From NCBI RefSeq assembly GCF_051020955.1, contig NW_027476797.1:1-64000 (forward strand): a DNA stretch of 64,000 bases, in the 5' to 3' direction. Of the stretch, positions 28,956 to 42,560 are shown in pieces. Position 1 is the first letter of the stretch. Each line of letters begins with the position of its first letter. The notes under the pieces were generated by a model, which had not been told where the DNA came from, did no database searches, and saw only the letters and a program-made list of their open reading frames with translations. A program made the translations under genes and the position numbers. This stretch comes from Megalopta genalis. Its lineage: Eukaryota; Arthropoda; Insecta; Hymenoptera; Halictidae.

Positions 28956-31439
28956 TTGTTTAGCTTCAAATACTTGTGATACACTTGATTTAGCTTCAAC
29001 AGCATGCGAAGCAAACGAGTTATCATCAAATCCAAGCGAAACACATGATTTATCTTCATATCAATGCTAAGTAGAAAGCTTAGCTTCAAATCCATGGGAA
29101 TCAAATGGTTTAGCTTCAAATACTTGTGATATACATGATTTAGCTTCACTGCTAGCGAAAAAACGAGTTAGATTCAAACCCATGCGAAACACATGATTTA
29201 GCATCTAATCAATGCGAAGTAGAAGGCTGATCTTCGAATCCATGCGAAGCAAATTGTTTAGCTCCAAATACTTGTGATACACTTGATTTAGCTTCAACAG
29301 CATGCGAAATAAACGAGTTAGCTTCAAATCCATGCGAAACAAATGATTTAGCATCAAATCAATGAGAAGTAGAAGGCTGACCTTCGAATCCATGCGAAGC
29401 AAATGGTTTAGGTTCAAATACTTGTGATATACATGATTTAGTTCCTACAGCATGCGAAACAAACGAGTTAGAATCAAATCCATGCGAAACAAATGATTTA
29501 GCTTCAAATCAATGCGAAGTAGAAGGCTTATCTTCGAATCCATGCGAAACAAATGGTTTAGCCGCAAATACTTGTGATATACATGATTCAGCTTCAACTG
29601 CATGCGAAACAAACGAGTCAGCTTCAAATCCATGCGGAACACATGATTTAGCTTCAAATCAATGCGAAGTGGAAGGCTTATCTTCGAATCCATGCGAAAC
29701 GAATAATTTAGCTTCAAATACTTTTGATATACATGATTCAGATTCAACTGCCTGCGAAATAAACGAGTTAGCTTCAAATCCATGCGAAACACATGAATTA
29801 GCATCAAGTCAACGCGAAGTTGATGGCTTAGCTTCAAATCCATGCAAAACGAATGATTTAGCTTCACATACTTGATAATATAAGTGATATGGCTTTAAAT
29901 GCAGGCGAAACAAACGAGTTAGCATCAAACCATGCGAAACACATGATTTAGCATCTAATCAATGCGAAGTAGAAGGCTGATCTTCGAATCCATGCGAAGC
30001 AAATGGTTTGTTTAGCTTCAAATTCTTGTGATATACATGATTTAGTTTCAACAGCATGCGAAACAAACGAGTTAGATTCAAATCCATGCGAAACACATGA
30101 TTTAGCTTCAAATCAATGCGAAGTAGAAGGGGTACCTTCGAATCCATGCGAAACAAATGGTTTAGCCGCAAATACTTGTGATGTACATGATTCAGCTTCA
30201 ACTGCATGCGAAACAGACGAGTTAGCTTCAAATCCATGCGGGACACATGATTTAGCTTCAAATGAATGCGAAGTGGAAGGCTTATCTTCGAATCCATGCG
30301 AAACAAATGGTTTAGCTTCAAATACTTGTGATATACATGATTTAGTTTCAACAGCATGCGAAACAAACGAGTTAGATTCAAATCCATGCGAAACACATGA
30401 TTTAGCTTCAAATCAATGCGAAGTAGAAGGTTTATCTACGAATCCATGCGAAACAAATGGATTAGCTTCATATACTTGTGATATATATGATTTAGCTTCA
30501 ACAGCATGCGAAATAAACGAGTTAGCTTCAAATCCATGCGAAACACATGATTTAGCTTCAAATCAATGCGAATTAGAAGCGTTATCTTCGAATCCATGCG
30601 AAACATATGATATAGCTTCAAATACTTGTGATATACATGATTTAGCTTCAACAGCATGCGAAACAAACCTAGTTAGCTTCAAATCCATGCGAAACACATG
30701 ATTTAGCATCTAATCAATGCGAAGTAGAAGGTTGATCTTCGAATCCACGCGTAACAAATGATTTAGCTTCAAATACTTGTGATACACTTGATTTAGCTTC
30801 AACAGCATGCGAAGCAAACGAGTTAGCTTCAAATCCATGCGAACACATGATTTAGCATCTAATCAATGCGAAGTAGAAGGTTGATCTTCGAATCCACGCG
30901 TAACAAATGATTTAGCTTCAAATACTTGTGATACACTTGATTTAGCTTCAACAGCATGCGAAACAAACGAGTTGACTTCAAGTCCAAGCGAAAGACATGA
31001 TTTATCATCAAGTCAACGCGAAGTTGACGGCTTAGCTTCAAATCCATGCGAACGAGTGATTTAGCTTCACATACTTGAGAACATATGTGATATAGCTTCA
31101 AATGCAGGCGAAACGAACGAGTTAGCTTCAAACCATGCGAAACACATGATTTAGCATCTAATAAATGCGAAGTAGAAGGCTGATGTTCGAATCCATGCGA
31201 AACGAATGATTTAGCTTCACATACTTGAGGATATAAGTGATATAGCTTCAAATGCAGGCGAAACAAACGAGTTAGCTTCATACCCATGCGAAACACATGA
31301 TTTAGCTTCAAATCAATGCGAATTAGAAGGGTTATATTCGAATCCATGCGAAACATATGATATAGCTTCAAATACTTGTGATATACATGATATAGCTTCA
31401 ACAGCATGCGAAACAAACGAGTCAGCTTTAAATCCATGC

Positions 31440-34400
31440 GGAACACATGATTTAGCTTCAAATCAATGCGAAGTGGAAGGCTTATCTTCGAATCCATGCG
31501 AAACGAATAATTTAGCTTCAAATACTTTTGATATACATGATTCAGATTCAACTGCCTGCGAAATAAACGAGTTAGCTTCAAATCCATGCGAAACACATGA
31601 ATTAGCATCAAGTCAACGCGAAGTTGATGGCTTAGCTTCAAATCCATGCAAAACGAATGATTTAGCTTCACATACTTGATAATATAAGTGATATGGCTTT
31701 AAATGCAGGCGAAACAAACGAGTTAGCTTCAAACCCATGCGAAACACATGATTTAGCATCTAATCAATGCGAAGTAGAAGGCTGATCTTCGAATCCATGC
31801 GAAGCAAATGGTTTAGCTTCAAATACTTGTGATATACATTATTTCGTTTCAACAGCATGCGAAACAAACGAGTTAGATTCAAATCCATGCGAAACACATG
31901 ATGTAGCTTCAAATCAATGCGAAGTAGAAGGGGTACCTTCGAATCCATGCGAAACAAATGGTTTAGCCGCAAATACTTGTGATGTACATGATTCAGCTTC
32001 AACTGCATGCGAAACAGACGAGTTAGCTTCAAATCCATGCGGGACACATGATTTAGCTTCAAATGAATGCGAAGTGGAAGGCTTATCTTCGAATCCATGC
32101 GAAACAAATGGTTTAGCTTCAAATACTTGTGATATACATGACTTAGCTTCAACAGCATGCGAAACAAACGAGTTAGCTTCAAATCCATGCGAAACACATG
32201 ATTTAGCTTCAAATCAATGCGAAGTAGAAGGCTTATCTTCGAATCCATGCGAAACAAATGGTTTAGCTTCAAATACTTGTGATATACATGATTTAGCTTC
32301 AACTGCATGCGAAACAAACGAGTTAGATTCAAATTCATGCTAAACACATGATTTAGCTTCAAATCAATGCGAAATAGATGGATTATCTTCGAATCCATGA
32401 GAAACAAATGGTTTAACTTCAAATACTTGTGATATACATGATTTAGCTTCAACAGCATGCGAAGCAAACGAGTTAGTTTCAAGTCCAAACGAAAAACATG
32501 ATTTAGCATCAAGTCAACGCGAAGTTGATGGCTTAGCTTCAAATCCATGCGAAACGAAAGATTTAGCTTCACATACTTGAGAATATAAGTGATATAGCTT
32601 CAAATGCAGGTGAAACAAACGAGTTAGCTTCAAACCCATGCGAAACACATGATTTAGCATCTAATCAATGCGAAGTAGAAGGCTGATCTTCGAATCCATG
32701 CGAAGCAAATGGTTTAGCTTCAAATACTTGTGATACACTTGATTTAGCTTCAACTGCATGCGAGACAAACGAGTTAACTTCAAATCCATGCGAAACAAAT
32801 GATTTAGCTTCAAATCAATGCGATGTGGAAGGCTAATCTTCGAATCCATGCGAAACAAATGGTTTAGCTTCAAATACTTGTGATATACATGATTTAGCTT
32901 CAACAGCATGCGAAACAAACGAGTTAGCTTCAAGTCCAAGCGAAAAACATGATTTATCATCAAGTCAACGCGAAGTTGACGGCTTAGCTTCAAATCCATG
33001 CGCAACGAATGATTTAGCTTCACATACTTGAGAATATAAGTGATATAGCTTCAAATGCAGGTGAAACAAACGAGTTAGCTTCAAACCCATGCGAAACACA
33101 TGATTTAGCATCTAATCAATGCGAAGTAGAAGGCTGATCTTCGAATCCATGCGAAGCAAATTGTTTAGCTTCAAATACTTGTGATACACTTGATTTAGCT
33201 TCAACAGCATGCGAAGCAAACGAGTTATCATCAAATCCAAGCGAAACACATGATTTATCTTCATATCAATGCTAAGTAGAAAGCTTAGCTTCAAATCCAT
33301 GGGAATCAAATGGTTTAGCTTCAAATACTTGTGATATACATGATTTAGCTTCAACTGCTAGCGAAAAAACGAGTTAGATTCAAACCCATGCGAAACACAT
33401 GATTTAGCATCTAATCAATGCGAAGTAGAAGGCTGATCTTCGAATCCATGCGAAGCAAATTGTTTAGCTCCAAATACTTGTGATACACTTGATTTAGCTT
33501 CAACAGCATGCGAAATAAACGAGTTAGCTTCAAATCCATGCGAAACAAATGATTTAGCATCAAATCAATGAGAAGTAGAAGGCTGACCTTCGAATCCATG
33601 CGAAGCAAATGGTTTAGGTTCAAATACTTGTGATATACATGATTTAGTTCCTACAGCATGCGAAACAAACGAGTTAGAATCAAATCCATGCGAAACAAAT
33701 GATTTAGCTTCAAATCAATGCGAAGTAGAAGGCTTATCTTCGAATCCATGCGAAACAAATGGTTTAGCCGCAAATACTTGTGATATACATGATTCAGCTT
33801 CAACTGCATGCGAAACAAACGAGTCAGCTTCAAATCCATGCGGAACACATGATTTAGCTTCAAATCAATGCGAAGTGGAAGGCTTATCTTCGAATCCATG
33901 CGAAACGAATAATTTAGCTTCAAATACTTTTGATATACATGATTCAGATTCAACTGCCTGCGAAATAAACGAGTTAGCTTCAAATCCATGCGAAACACAT
34001 GAATTAGCATCAAGTCAACGCGAAGTTGATGGCTTAGCTTCAAATCCATGCAAAACGAATGATTTAGCTTCACATACTTGATAATATAAGTGATATGGCT
34101 TTAAATGCAGGCGAAACAAACGAGTTAGCATCAAACCCATGCGAAACACATGATTTAGCATCTAATCAATGCGAAGTAGAAGGCTGATCTTCGAATCCAT
34201 GCGAAGCAAATGGTTTGTTTAGCTTCAAATTCTTGTGATATACATGATTTAGTTTCAACAGCATGCGAAACAAACGAGTTAGATTCAAATCCATGCGAAA
34301 CACATGATTTAGCTTCAAATCAATGCGAAGTAGAAGGGGTACCTTCGAATCCATGCGAAACAAATGGTTTAGCCGCAAATACTTGTGATGTACATGATTC

Positions 34401-36734
34401 AGCTTCAACTGCATGCGAAACAGACGAGTTAGCTTCAAATCCATGCGGGACACATGATTTAGCTTCAAATGAATGCGAAGTGGAAGGCTTATCTTCGAAT
34501 CCATGCGAAACAAATGGTTTAGCTTCAAATACTTGTGATATACATGACTTAGCTTCAACAGCATGCGAAACAAACGAGTTAGCTTCAAATCCATGCGAAA
34601 CACATGATTTAGCTTCAAATCAATGCGAAGTAGAAGGCTTATCTTCGAATCCATGCGAAACAAATGGTTTAGCTTCAAATACTTGTGATATACATGATTT
34701 AGCTTCAACTGCATCCGAAACAAACGAGTTAGATTCAAATTCATGCTAAACACATGATTTAGCTTCAAATCAATGCGAAATAGATGGATTATCTTCGAAT
34801 CCATGAGAAACAAATGGTTTAACTTCAAATACTTGTGATATACATGATTTAGCTTCAACAGCATGCGAAGCAAACGAGTTAGTTTCAAGTCCAAACGAAA
34901 AACATGATTTAGCATCAAGTCAACGCGAAGTTGATGGCTTAGCTTCAAATCCATGCGAAACGAAAGATTTAGCTTCACATACTTGTGAATATAAGTGATA
35001 TAGCTTCAAATGCAGGCGAAACAAACGAGTTAGCTTCAAACCCATGCGAAACACATGATTTAGCATCTAATCAATGAGAAGTAGAATGCTGATCTTCGCA
35101 ATCCATGCGAAGCAAATGGTTTAGCTTCAAATACTTGTGATACACTTGATTTAGCTTCAACTGCATGCGAGACAAACGAGTTAACTTCAAATCCATGCGA
35201 AACAAATGATTTAGCTTCAAATCAATGCGATGTGGAAGGCTAATCTTCGAATCCATGCGAAACAAATGGTTTAGCTTCAAATACTTGTGATATACATGAT
35301 TTAGCTTCAACAGCATGCGAAACAAACGAGTTAGCTTCAAGTCCAAGCGAAAAACATGATTTATCATCAAGTCAACGCGAAGTTGACGGCTTAGCTTCAA
35401 ATCCATGCGCAACGAATGATTTAGCTTCACATACTTGAGAATATAAGTGATATAGCTTCAAATGCAGGTGAAACAAACGAGTTAGCTTCAAACCCATGCG
35501 AAACACATGATTTAGCATCTAATCAATGCGAAGTAGAAGGCTGATCTTCGAATCCATGCGAAGCAAATTGTTTAGCTTCAAATACTTGTGATACACTTGA
35601 TTTAGCTTCAACAGCATGCGAAGCAAACGAGTTATCATCAAATCCAAGCGAAACACATGATTTATCTTCATATCAATGCTAAGTAGAAAGCTTAGCTTCA
35701 AATCCATGGGAATCAAATGGTTTAGCTTCAAATACTTGTGATATACATGATTTAGCTTCAACTGCTAGCGAAAAAACGAGTTAGATTCAAACCCATGCGA
35801 AACACATGATTTAGCATCTAATCAATGCGAAGTAGAAGGCTGATCTTCGAATCCATGCGAAGCAAATTGTTTAGCTCCAAATACTTGTGATACACTTGAT
35901 TTAGCTTCAACAGCATGCGAAATAAACGAGTTAGCTTCAAATCCATGCGAAACAAATGATTTAGCATCAAATCAATGAGAAGTAGAAGGCTGACCTTCGA
36001 ATCCATGCGAAGCAAATGGTTTAGGTTCAAATACTTGTGATATACATGATTTAGTTCCTACAGCATGCGAAACAAACGAGTTAGAATCAAATCCATGCGA
36101 AACAAATGATTTAGCTTCAAATCAATGCGAAGTAGAAGGCTTATCTTCGAATCCATGCGAAACAAATGGTTTAGCCGCAAATACTTGTGATATACATGAT
36201 TCAGCTTCAACTGCATGCGAAACAAACGAGTCAGCTTCAAATCCATGCGGAACACATGATTTAGCTTCAAATCAATGCGAAGTGGAAGGCTTATCTTCGA
36301 ATCCATGCGAAACGAATAATTTAGCTTCAAATACTTTTGATATACATGATTCAGATTCAACTGCCTGCGAAATAAACGAGTTAGCTTCAAATCCATGCGA
36401 AACATATGAATTAGCATCAAGTCAACGCGAAGTTGATGGCTTAGCTTCAAATCCATGCAAAACGAATGATTTAGCTTCACATACTTGATAATATAAGTGA
36501 TATGGCTTTAAATGCAGGCGAAACAAACGAGTTAGCATCAAACCCATGCGAAACACATGATTTAGCATCTAATCAATGCGAAGTAGAAGGCTGATCTTCG
36601 AATCCATGCGAAGCAAATGGTTTGTTTAGCTTCAAATTCTTGTGATATACATGATTTAGTTTCAACAGCATGCGAAACAAACGAGTTAGATTCAAATCCA
36701 TGCGAAACACATGATTTAGCTTCAAATCAATGCG
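31440..36734. repeat. 2406-bp-period repeat overlapping the 4207-bp duplication
   Basis: 31440-34327 matches 33846-36734 at an offset of about 2406 bp (16 HORs plus 6), giving about 2.2 copies. The same block is present once more at about 27.5-29.9 kb through the 4207-bp duplication. Copies end where 34314 reads GCGAAGTAGAAGGGGTACC but 36721 reads GCGAGCTAGGAGGC. Around 31800-31850 the left copy differs from the others (CATTATTTCGTTTC for CATGATTTAGTTTC), so the copies are not simple serial duplicates but a mosaic. Confidence 0.85.
32575..32720. repeat. Boundary block with a likely gene-conversion patch
   Basis: In the second copy of the 4207-bp duplication this boundary block reads ACTTGAGAATATAAG and AAATGCAGGTGAAAC and has CTTCGAATCC. 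The matching blocks at 28370-28510 and 34985-35120 read ACTTGTGAATATAAG, AAATGCAGGCGAAAC and CTTCGCAATCC. The form seen here is that of the next block downstream (33030-33175). The sequence on both sides agrees with the other copies, so only about 150 bp was replaced. Confidence 0.75.
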
Positions 36735-39700
36735 AGCTAGGAGGCTTATCTTCGAATCCATGCGAAACAATTGGATTAGCTTCATATACTTGTGATATAC
36801 ATGATTTAGCTTCAACAGCATGCGAGACAAACCAGTTAACTTCAAATCCATGCGAAACACATGATTTAGCATCTAATCAATGCGAAGTAGAAGGCTGATC
36901 TTCGAATCCATGCGAAGCAAATGGTTTAGCTTCAAATACTTGTGATATACATTATTTCGTTTCAACAGCATGCGAAACAAACGAGTTAGATTCAAATCCA
37001 TGCGAAACACATGATGTAGCTTCAAATCAATGCGAAGTAGAAGGGGTACCTTCGAATCCATGCGAAACAAATGGTTTAGCCGCAAATACTTGTGATGTAC
37101 ATGATTCAGCTTCAACTGCATGCGAAACAGACGAGTTAGCTTCAAATCCATGCGGAACACATGATTTAGCTTCAAATGAATGCGAAGTGGAAGGCTTATC
37201 TTTGAATCCATGCGAAACAAATGGTTTAGCTTCAAATACTTGTGATATACATGACTTAGCTTCAACAGCATGCGAAACAAACGAGTTAGCTTCAAATCCA
37301 TGCGAAACACATGATTTAGCTTCAAATCAATGCGAAGTAGAAGGCTTATCTTCGAATCCATGCGAAACAAATGGTTTAGCTTCAAATACTTGTGATATAC
37401 ATGATTTAGCTTCAACTGCATGCGAAACAAACGAGTTAGCTTCAAATCCATGCGAAACAAATGACTTAGCAGCAAATCAATGCGAAGTAGAAGGCTGACC
37501 TTCGAATCCATGCGAAGCAAATGGTTTAGCTTCAAATACTTGTGATATACATGATTTAGCTTCAACAGCATGCGAAGCAAACAAGTTATCTTCAAATCCA
37601 AGCGAAACACATGATTTATCTTCAAATCAATGCTAAGTAGAAAGCTTAGCTTCAAATCCATGGGAATCAAATGGTTTAGCTTCAAATACTTGTGATATAC
37701 ATGATTTAGCTTCAACTGCTAGCGAAAAAACGAGTTAACTTCAAATCCAAGCGAAACACATGATTTAGCCTCAAATCAATTCGAAGTAGAAGGCTTAGCT
37801 TCGAATAAATGCGAAGCAAATTGTTTAGCTTCAAATACTTGTGATATACTTGATTTAGCTTCAACAGCATGCGAAACAAACGAGTTAGCTTCAAATCCAT
37901 GCGAAACACATGATTTAGCTTCAAATCAATGCGAAGTAGAAGGGTTATCTTCGAATCCATGCGAAACAAATGGTTTAGCTGCAAATACTTGTGATATACA
38001 TGATTTAGCTTCAACTGCATACGAAAAAAAGAGTTTGCTTCAAATCCATGCGAAACACATGATTTAGATTAAAATCAATGCGAAGTAGAAGGCTTATCTT
38101 CGAATAAATGCGAAACAAATGATATAGCTTCAAATACTTGTGATATACATGATTTAGTTCCAACAGCATGCGAAACAAACGAGTTAGAATCAAATCCATG
38201 CGAAACAAATGATTTAGCTTCAAATCAATGCGAAGTAGAAGGCTTATCTTCGAATACATGCGAAACAAATGGATTATCTTCAAATACTTGTGATATACAT
38301 GATTTAGCTTCAACAGCATGCGAAACAAACGAGTTAGCTTCAAATCCATGCGAAACACATTATTTAGCTTCAAATCAATGCGAAGTAGAAGGGTTATCTT
38401 CGAATCCGTGCGAAACAAATTGTTTAACTTCAAATACTTGTGATATACATGATTTAGCTTCAACTGCATGCGAAACAAACGAGTTAACTACAAATCCATG
38501 CGAAACACATTAGTTAGCTTCAAATCAATGCGAAGTGCAAGGCTTATCTTCGAATCCATGCGAAGCAAATGGTTTAGCTTCAAATACTTGTGATATAAAT
38601 TATTTAGTTTCAACAGCATGCGAAACAAACGAGTTAGATTCAAATCCATGCAAAACACATGATTTAGCTTCAAATCAATGCGAAATAGATGGATTATCTT
38701 CGAATCCATGAGAAACAAATGGTTTAACTTCAAATACTTGTGATATACATGATTTAGCTTCAACAGCATGCGAAGCAAACGAGTTAGTTTCAAGTCCAAA
38801 CGAAAAACATGATTTAGCATCAAGTCAACGCGAAGTTGATGGCTTAGCTTCAAATCCATGCGAAACGAAAGATTTAGCTTCACATACTTGTGAATATAAG
38901 TGATATAGCTTCAAATGCAGGCGAAACAAACGAGTTAGCTTCAAACCCATGCGAAACACATGATTTAGCATCTAATCAATGAGAAGTAGAATGCTGATCT
39001 TCGCAATCCATGCGAAGCAAATGGTTTAGCTTCAAATACTTGTGATACACTTGATTTAGCTTCAACTGCATGCGAGACAAACGAGTTAACTTCAAATCCA
39101 TGCGAAACAAATGATTTAGCTTCAAATCAATGCGATGTGGAAGGCTAATCTTCGAATCCATGCGAAACAAATGGTTTAGCTTCAAATACTTGTGATATAC
39201 ATGATTTAGCTTCAACAGCATGCGAAACAAACGAGTTAGCTTCAAGTCCAAGCGAAAAACATGATTTATCATCAAGTCAACGCGAAGTTGACGGCTTAGC
39301 TTCAAATCCATGCGCAACGAATGATTTAGCTTCACATACTTGAGAATATAAGTGATATAGCTTCAAATGCAGGTGAAACAAACGAGTTAGCTTCAAACCC
39401 ATGCGAAACACATGATTTAGCATCTAATCAATGCGAAGTAGAAGGCTGATCTTCGAATCCATGCGAAGCAAATTGTTTAGCTTCAAATACTTGTGATACA
39501 CTTGATTTAGCTTCAACAGCATGCGAAGCAAACGAGTTATCATCAAATCCAAGCGAAACACATGATTTATCTTCATATCAATGCTAAGTAGAAAGCTTAG
39601 CTTCAAATCCATGGGAATCAAATGGTTTAGCTTCAAATACTTGTGATATACATGATTTAGCTTCAACTGCTAGCGAAAAAACGAGTTATATTCAAACCCA

Positions 39701-42560
39701 TGCGAAACACATGATTTAGCATCTAATCAATGCGAAGTAGAAGGCTGATCTTCGAATCCATGCGAAAAAAAATTGTTTAGCTCCAAATACTTGTGATACA
39801 CTTGATTTAGCTTCAACAGCATGCGAAATAAACGAGTTAGCTTCAAATCCATGCGAAACAAATGATTTAGCATCAAATCAATGAGAAGTAGAAGGCTGAC
39901 CTTCGAATCCATGCGAAGCAAATGGTTTAGGTTCAAATACTTGTGATATACATGATTTAGTTCCTACAGCATGCGAAACAAACGAGTTAGAATCAAATCC
40001 ATGCGAAACAAATGATTTAGCTTCAAATCAATGCGAAGTAGAAGGCTTATCTTCGAATCCATGCGAAACAAATGGTTTAGCCGCAAATACTTGTGATATA
40101 CATGATTCAGCTTCAACTGCATGCGAAACAAACGAGTCAGCTTCAAATCCATGCGGAACACATGATTTAGCTTCAAATCAATGCGAAGTGGAAGGCTTAT
40201 CTTCGAATCCATGCGAAACGAATAATTTAGCTTCAAATACTTTTGATATACATGATTCAGATTCAACTGCCTGCGAAATAAACGAGTTAGCTTCAAATCC
40301 ATGCGAAACACATGAATTAGCATCAAGTCAACGCGAAGTTGATGGCTTAGCTTCAAATCCATGCAAAACGAATGATTTAGCTTCACATACTTGATAATAT
40401 AAGTGATATGGCTTTAAATGCAGGCGAAACAAACGAGTTAGCATCAAACCCATGCGAAACACATGATTTAGCATCTAATCAATGCGAAGTAGAAGGCTGA
40501 TCTTCGAATCCATGCGAAGCAAATGGTTTGTTTAGCTTCAAATTCTTGTGATATACATGATTTAGTTTCAACAGCATGCGAAACAAACGAGTTAGATTCA
40601 AATCCATGCGAAACACATGATTTAGCTTCAAATCAATGCGAGCTAGGAGGCTTATCTTCGAATCCATGCGAAACAATTGGATTAGCTTCATATACTTGTG
40701 ATATACATGATTTAGCTTCAACAGCATGCGAGACAAACCAGTTAACTTCAAATCCATGCGAAACACATGATTTAGCATCTAATCAATGCGAAGTAGAAGG
40801 CTGATCTTCGAATCCATGCGAAGCAAATGGTTTAGCTTCAAATACTTGTGATATACATTATTTCGTTTCAACAGCATGCGAAACAAACGAGTTAGATTCA
40901 AATCCATGCGAAACACATGATGTAGCTTCAAATCAATGCGAAGTAGAAGGGGTACCTTCGAATCCATGCGAAACAAATGGTTTAGCCGCAAATACTTGTG
41001 ATGTACATGATTCAGCTTCAACTGCATGCGAAACAGACGAGTTAGCTTCAAATCCATGCGGAACACATGATTTAGCTTCAAATGAATGCGAAGTGGAAGG
41101 CTTATCTTTGAATCCATGCGAAACAAATGGTTTAGCTTCAAATACTTGTGATATACATGACTTAGCTTCAACAGCATGCGAAACAAACGAGTTAGCTTCA
41201 AATCCATGCGAAACACATGATTTAGCTTCAAATCAATGCGAAGTAGAAGGCTTATCTTCGAATCCATGCGAAACAAATGGTTTAGCTTCAAATACTTGTG
41301 ATATACATGATTTAGCTTCAACTGCATGCGAAACAAACGAGTTAGCTTCAAATCCATGCGAAACAAATGACTTAGCAGCAAATCAATGCGAAGTAGAAGG
41401 CTGACCTTCGAATCCATGCGAAGCAAATGGTTTAGCTTCAAATACTTGTGATATACATGATTTAGCTTCAACAGCATGCGAAGCAAACAAGTTATCTTCA
41501 AATCCAAGCGAAACACATGATTTATCTTCAAATCAATGCTAAGTAGAAAGCTTAGCTTCAAATCCATGGGAATCAAATGGTTTAGCTTCAAATACTTGTG
41601 ATATACATGATTTAGCTTCAACTGCTAGCGAAAAAACGAGTTAACTTCAAATCCAAGCGAAACACATGATTTAGCCTCAAATCAATTCGAAGTAGAAGGC
41701 TTAGCTTCGAATAAATGCGAAGCAAATTGTTTAGCTTCAAATACTTGTGATATACTTGATTTAGCTTCAACAGCATGCGAAACAAACGAGTTAGCTTCAA
41801 ATCCGTGCGAAACACATGATTTAGCTTCAAATCAATGCGAAGTAGAAGGGTTATCTTCGAATCCATGCGAAACAAATGGTTTAGCTGCAAATACTTGTGA
41901 TATACATGATTTAGCTTCAACTGCATACGAAAAAAAGAGTTTGCTTCAAATCCATGCGAAACACATGATTTAGATTAAAATCAATGCGAAGTAGAAGGCT
42001 TATCTTCGAATAAATGCGAAACAAATGATATAGCTTCAAATACTTGTGATATACATGATTTAGTTCCAACAGCATGCGAAACAAACGAGTTAGAATCAAA
42101 TCCATGCGAAACAAATGATTTAGCTTCAAATCAATGCGAAGTAGAAGGCTTATCTTCGAATACATGCGAAACAAATGGATTATCTTCAAATACTTGTGAT
42201 ATACATGATTTAGCTTCAACAGCATGCGAAACAAACGAGTTAGCTTCAAATCCATGCGAAACACATGATTTAGCTTCAAATCAATGCGAAGTAGAAGGGT
42301 TATCTTCGAATCCGTGCGAAACAAATTGTTTAACTTCAAATACTTGTGATATACATGATTTAGCTTCAACTGCATGCGAAACAAACGAGTTAACTACAAA
42401 TCCATGCGAAACACATGAGTTAGCTTCAAATCAATGCGAAGTGCAAGGCTTATCTTCGAATCCATGCGAAGCAAATGGTTTAGCTTCAAATACTTGTGAT
42501 ATAAATTATTTAGTTTCAACAGCATGCGAAACAAACGAGTTAGATTCAAATTCATGCTAA
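34750..42560. repeat. 3905/3906-bp tandem duplication
   Basis: About 34750-38655 is followed by a second copy at 38655-42560 (26 HORs plus 5 or 6 bp). Shared markers include CTTCGCAATCC (35094, 38999), TGGTTTGTTTAGC (36619, 40525), GCGAGCTAGGAGGC (36733, 40639), GGGGTACC (37043, 40949) and GAAAAAAAGAGTTTGC (38022, 41928). Copies are nearly identical; I saw a frame-changing run (GCGAAAAAAAATTG near 39761 against GCGAAGCAAATTG near 35858) and a few single-base changes. The junction near 38655 lies just after the phrase TTAGATTCAAATCCATGC. Confidence 0.92.
37282..37431. repeat. Reference 150-bp higher-order repeat (units A-B-C-D-E)
   Basis: A clean copy of the HOR: A at 37282-37311, B at 37312-37341, C at 37342-37371, D at 37372-37401, E at 37402-37431, each exactly 30 bp. 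C carries the only TTCGAA palindrome and E the only GCATGC palindrome, so each occurs once per HOR. Every unit except D keeps the CpG in ATGCGA; D reads TTGTGATA at that place. Runs of TTT, AAA and AAA fall near unit positions 4, 13 and 24, about one helical turn apart. By my count the HOR has 29 C and 26 G, about 37% GC. Its length is close to the 147 bp of a nucleosome core; any role in nucleosome placement is inference. Confidence 0.93.

Larger units (their letters stand above)
26090..34503. repeat. 4207-bp tandem duplication
   Basis: About 26090-30297 is followed directly by a second copy at about 30297-34503. The offset starts at 4207, becomes 4208 after a one-base insertion near 30668, and falls to 4206 after single-base losses near 31051 and 31133. 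Shared markers include GAATCCACGCGTAAC (26537, 30744), the ACATATGTGATATAG junction (26875, 31082) and GGGGTACC (27724, 31930). The length is 28 HORs plus 7 bp, so the exchange happened in register. Differences between the copies are few and include one patch that looks like gene conversion at 32575-32720. Confidence 0.92.

Noticed and set aside
30003..30701. 232-codon plus-strand frame of Cys-bearing decapeptides as a secreted or repeat protein gene
   Set aside because: No signal peptide or non-repeat ends. The same frame is closed elsewhere by recurrent TGA and TAA variants (GGCTGATC, GATTAAAATC) and by 31-bp units, so there is no sign of constraint.
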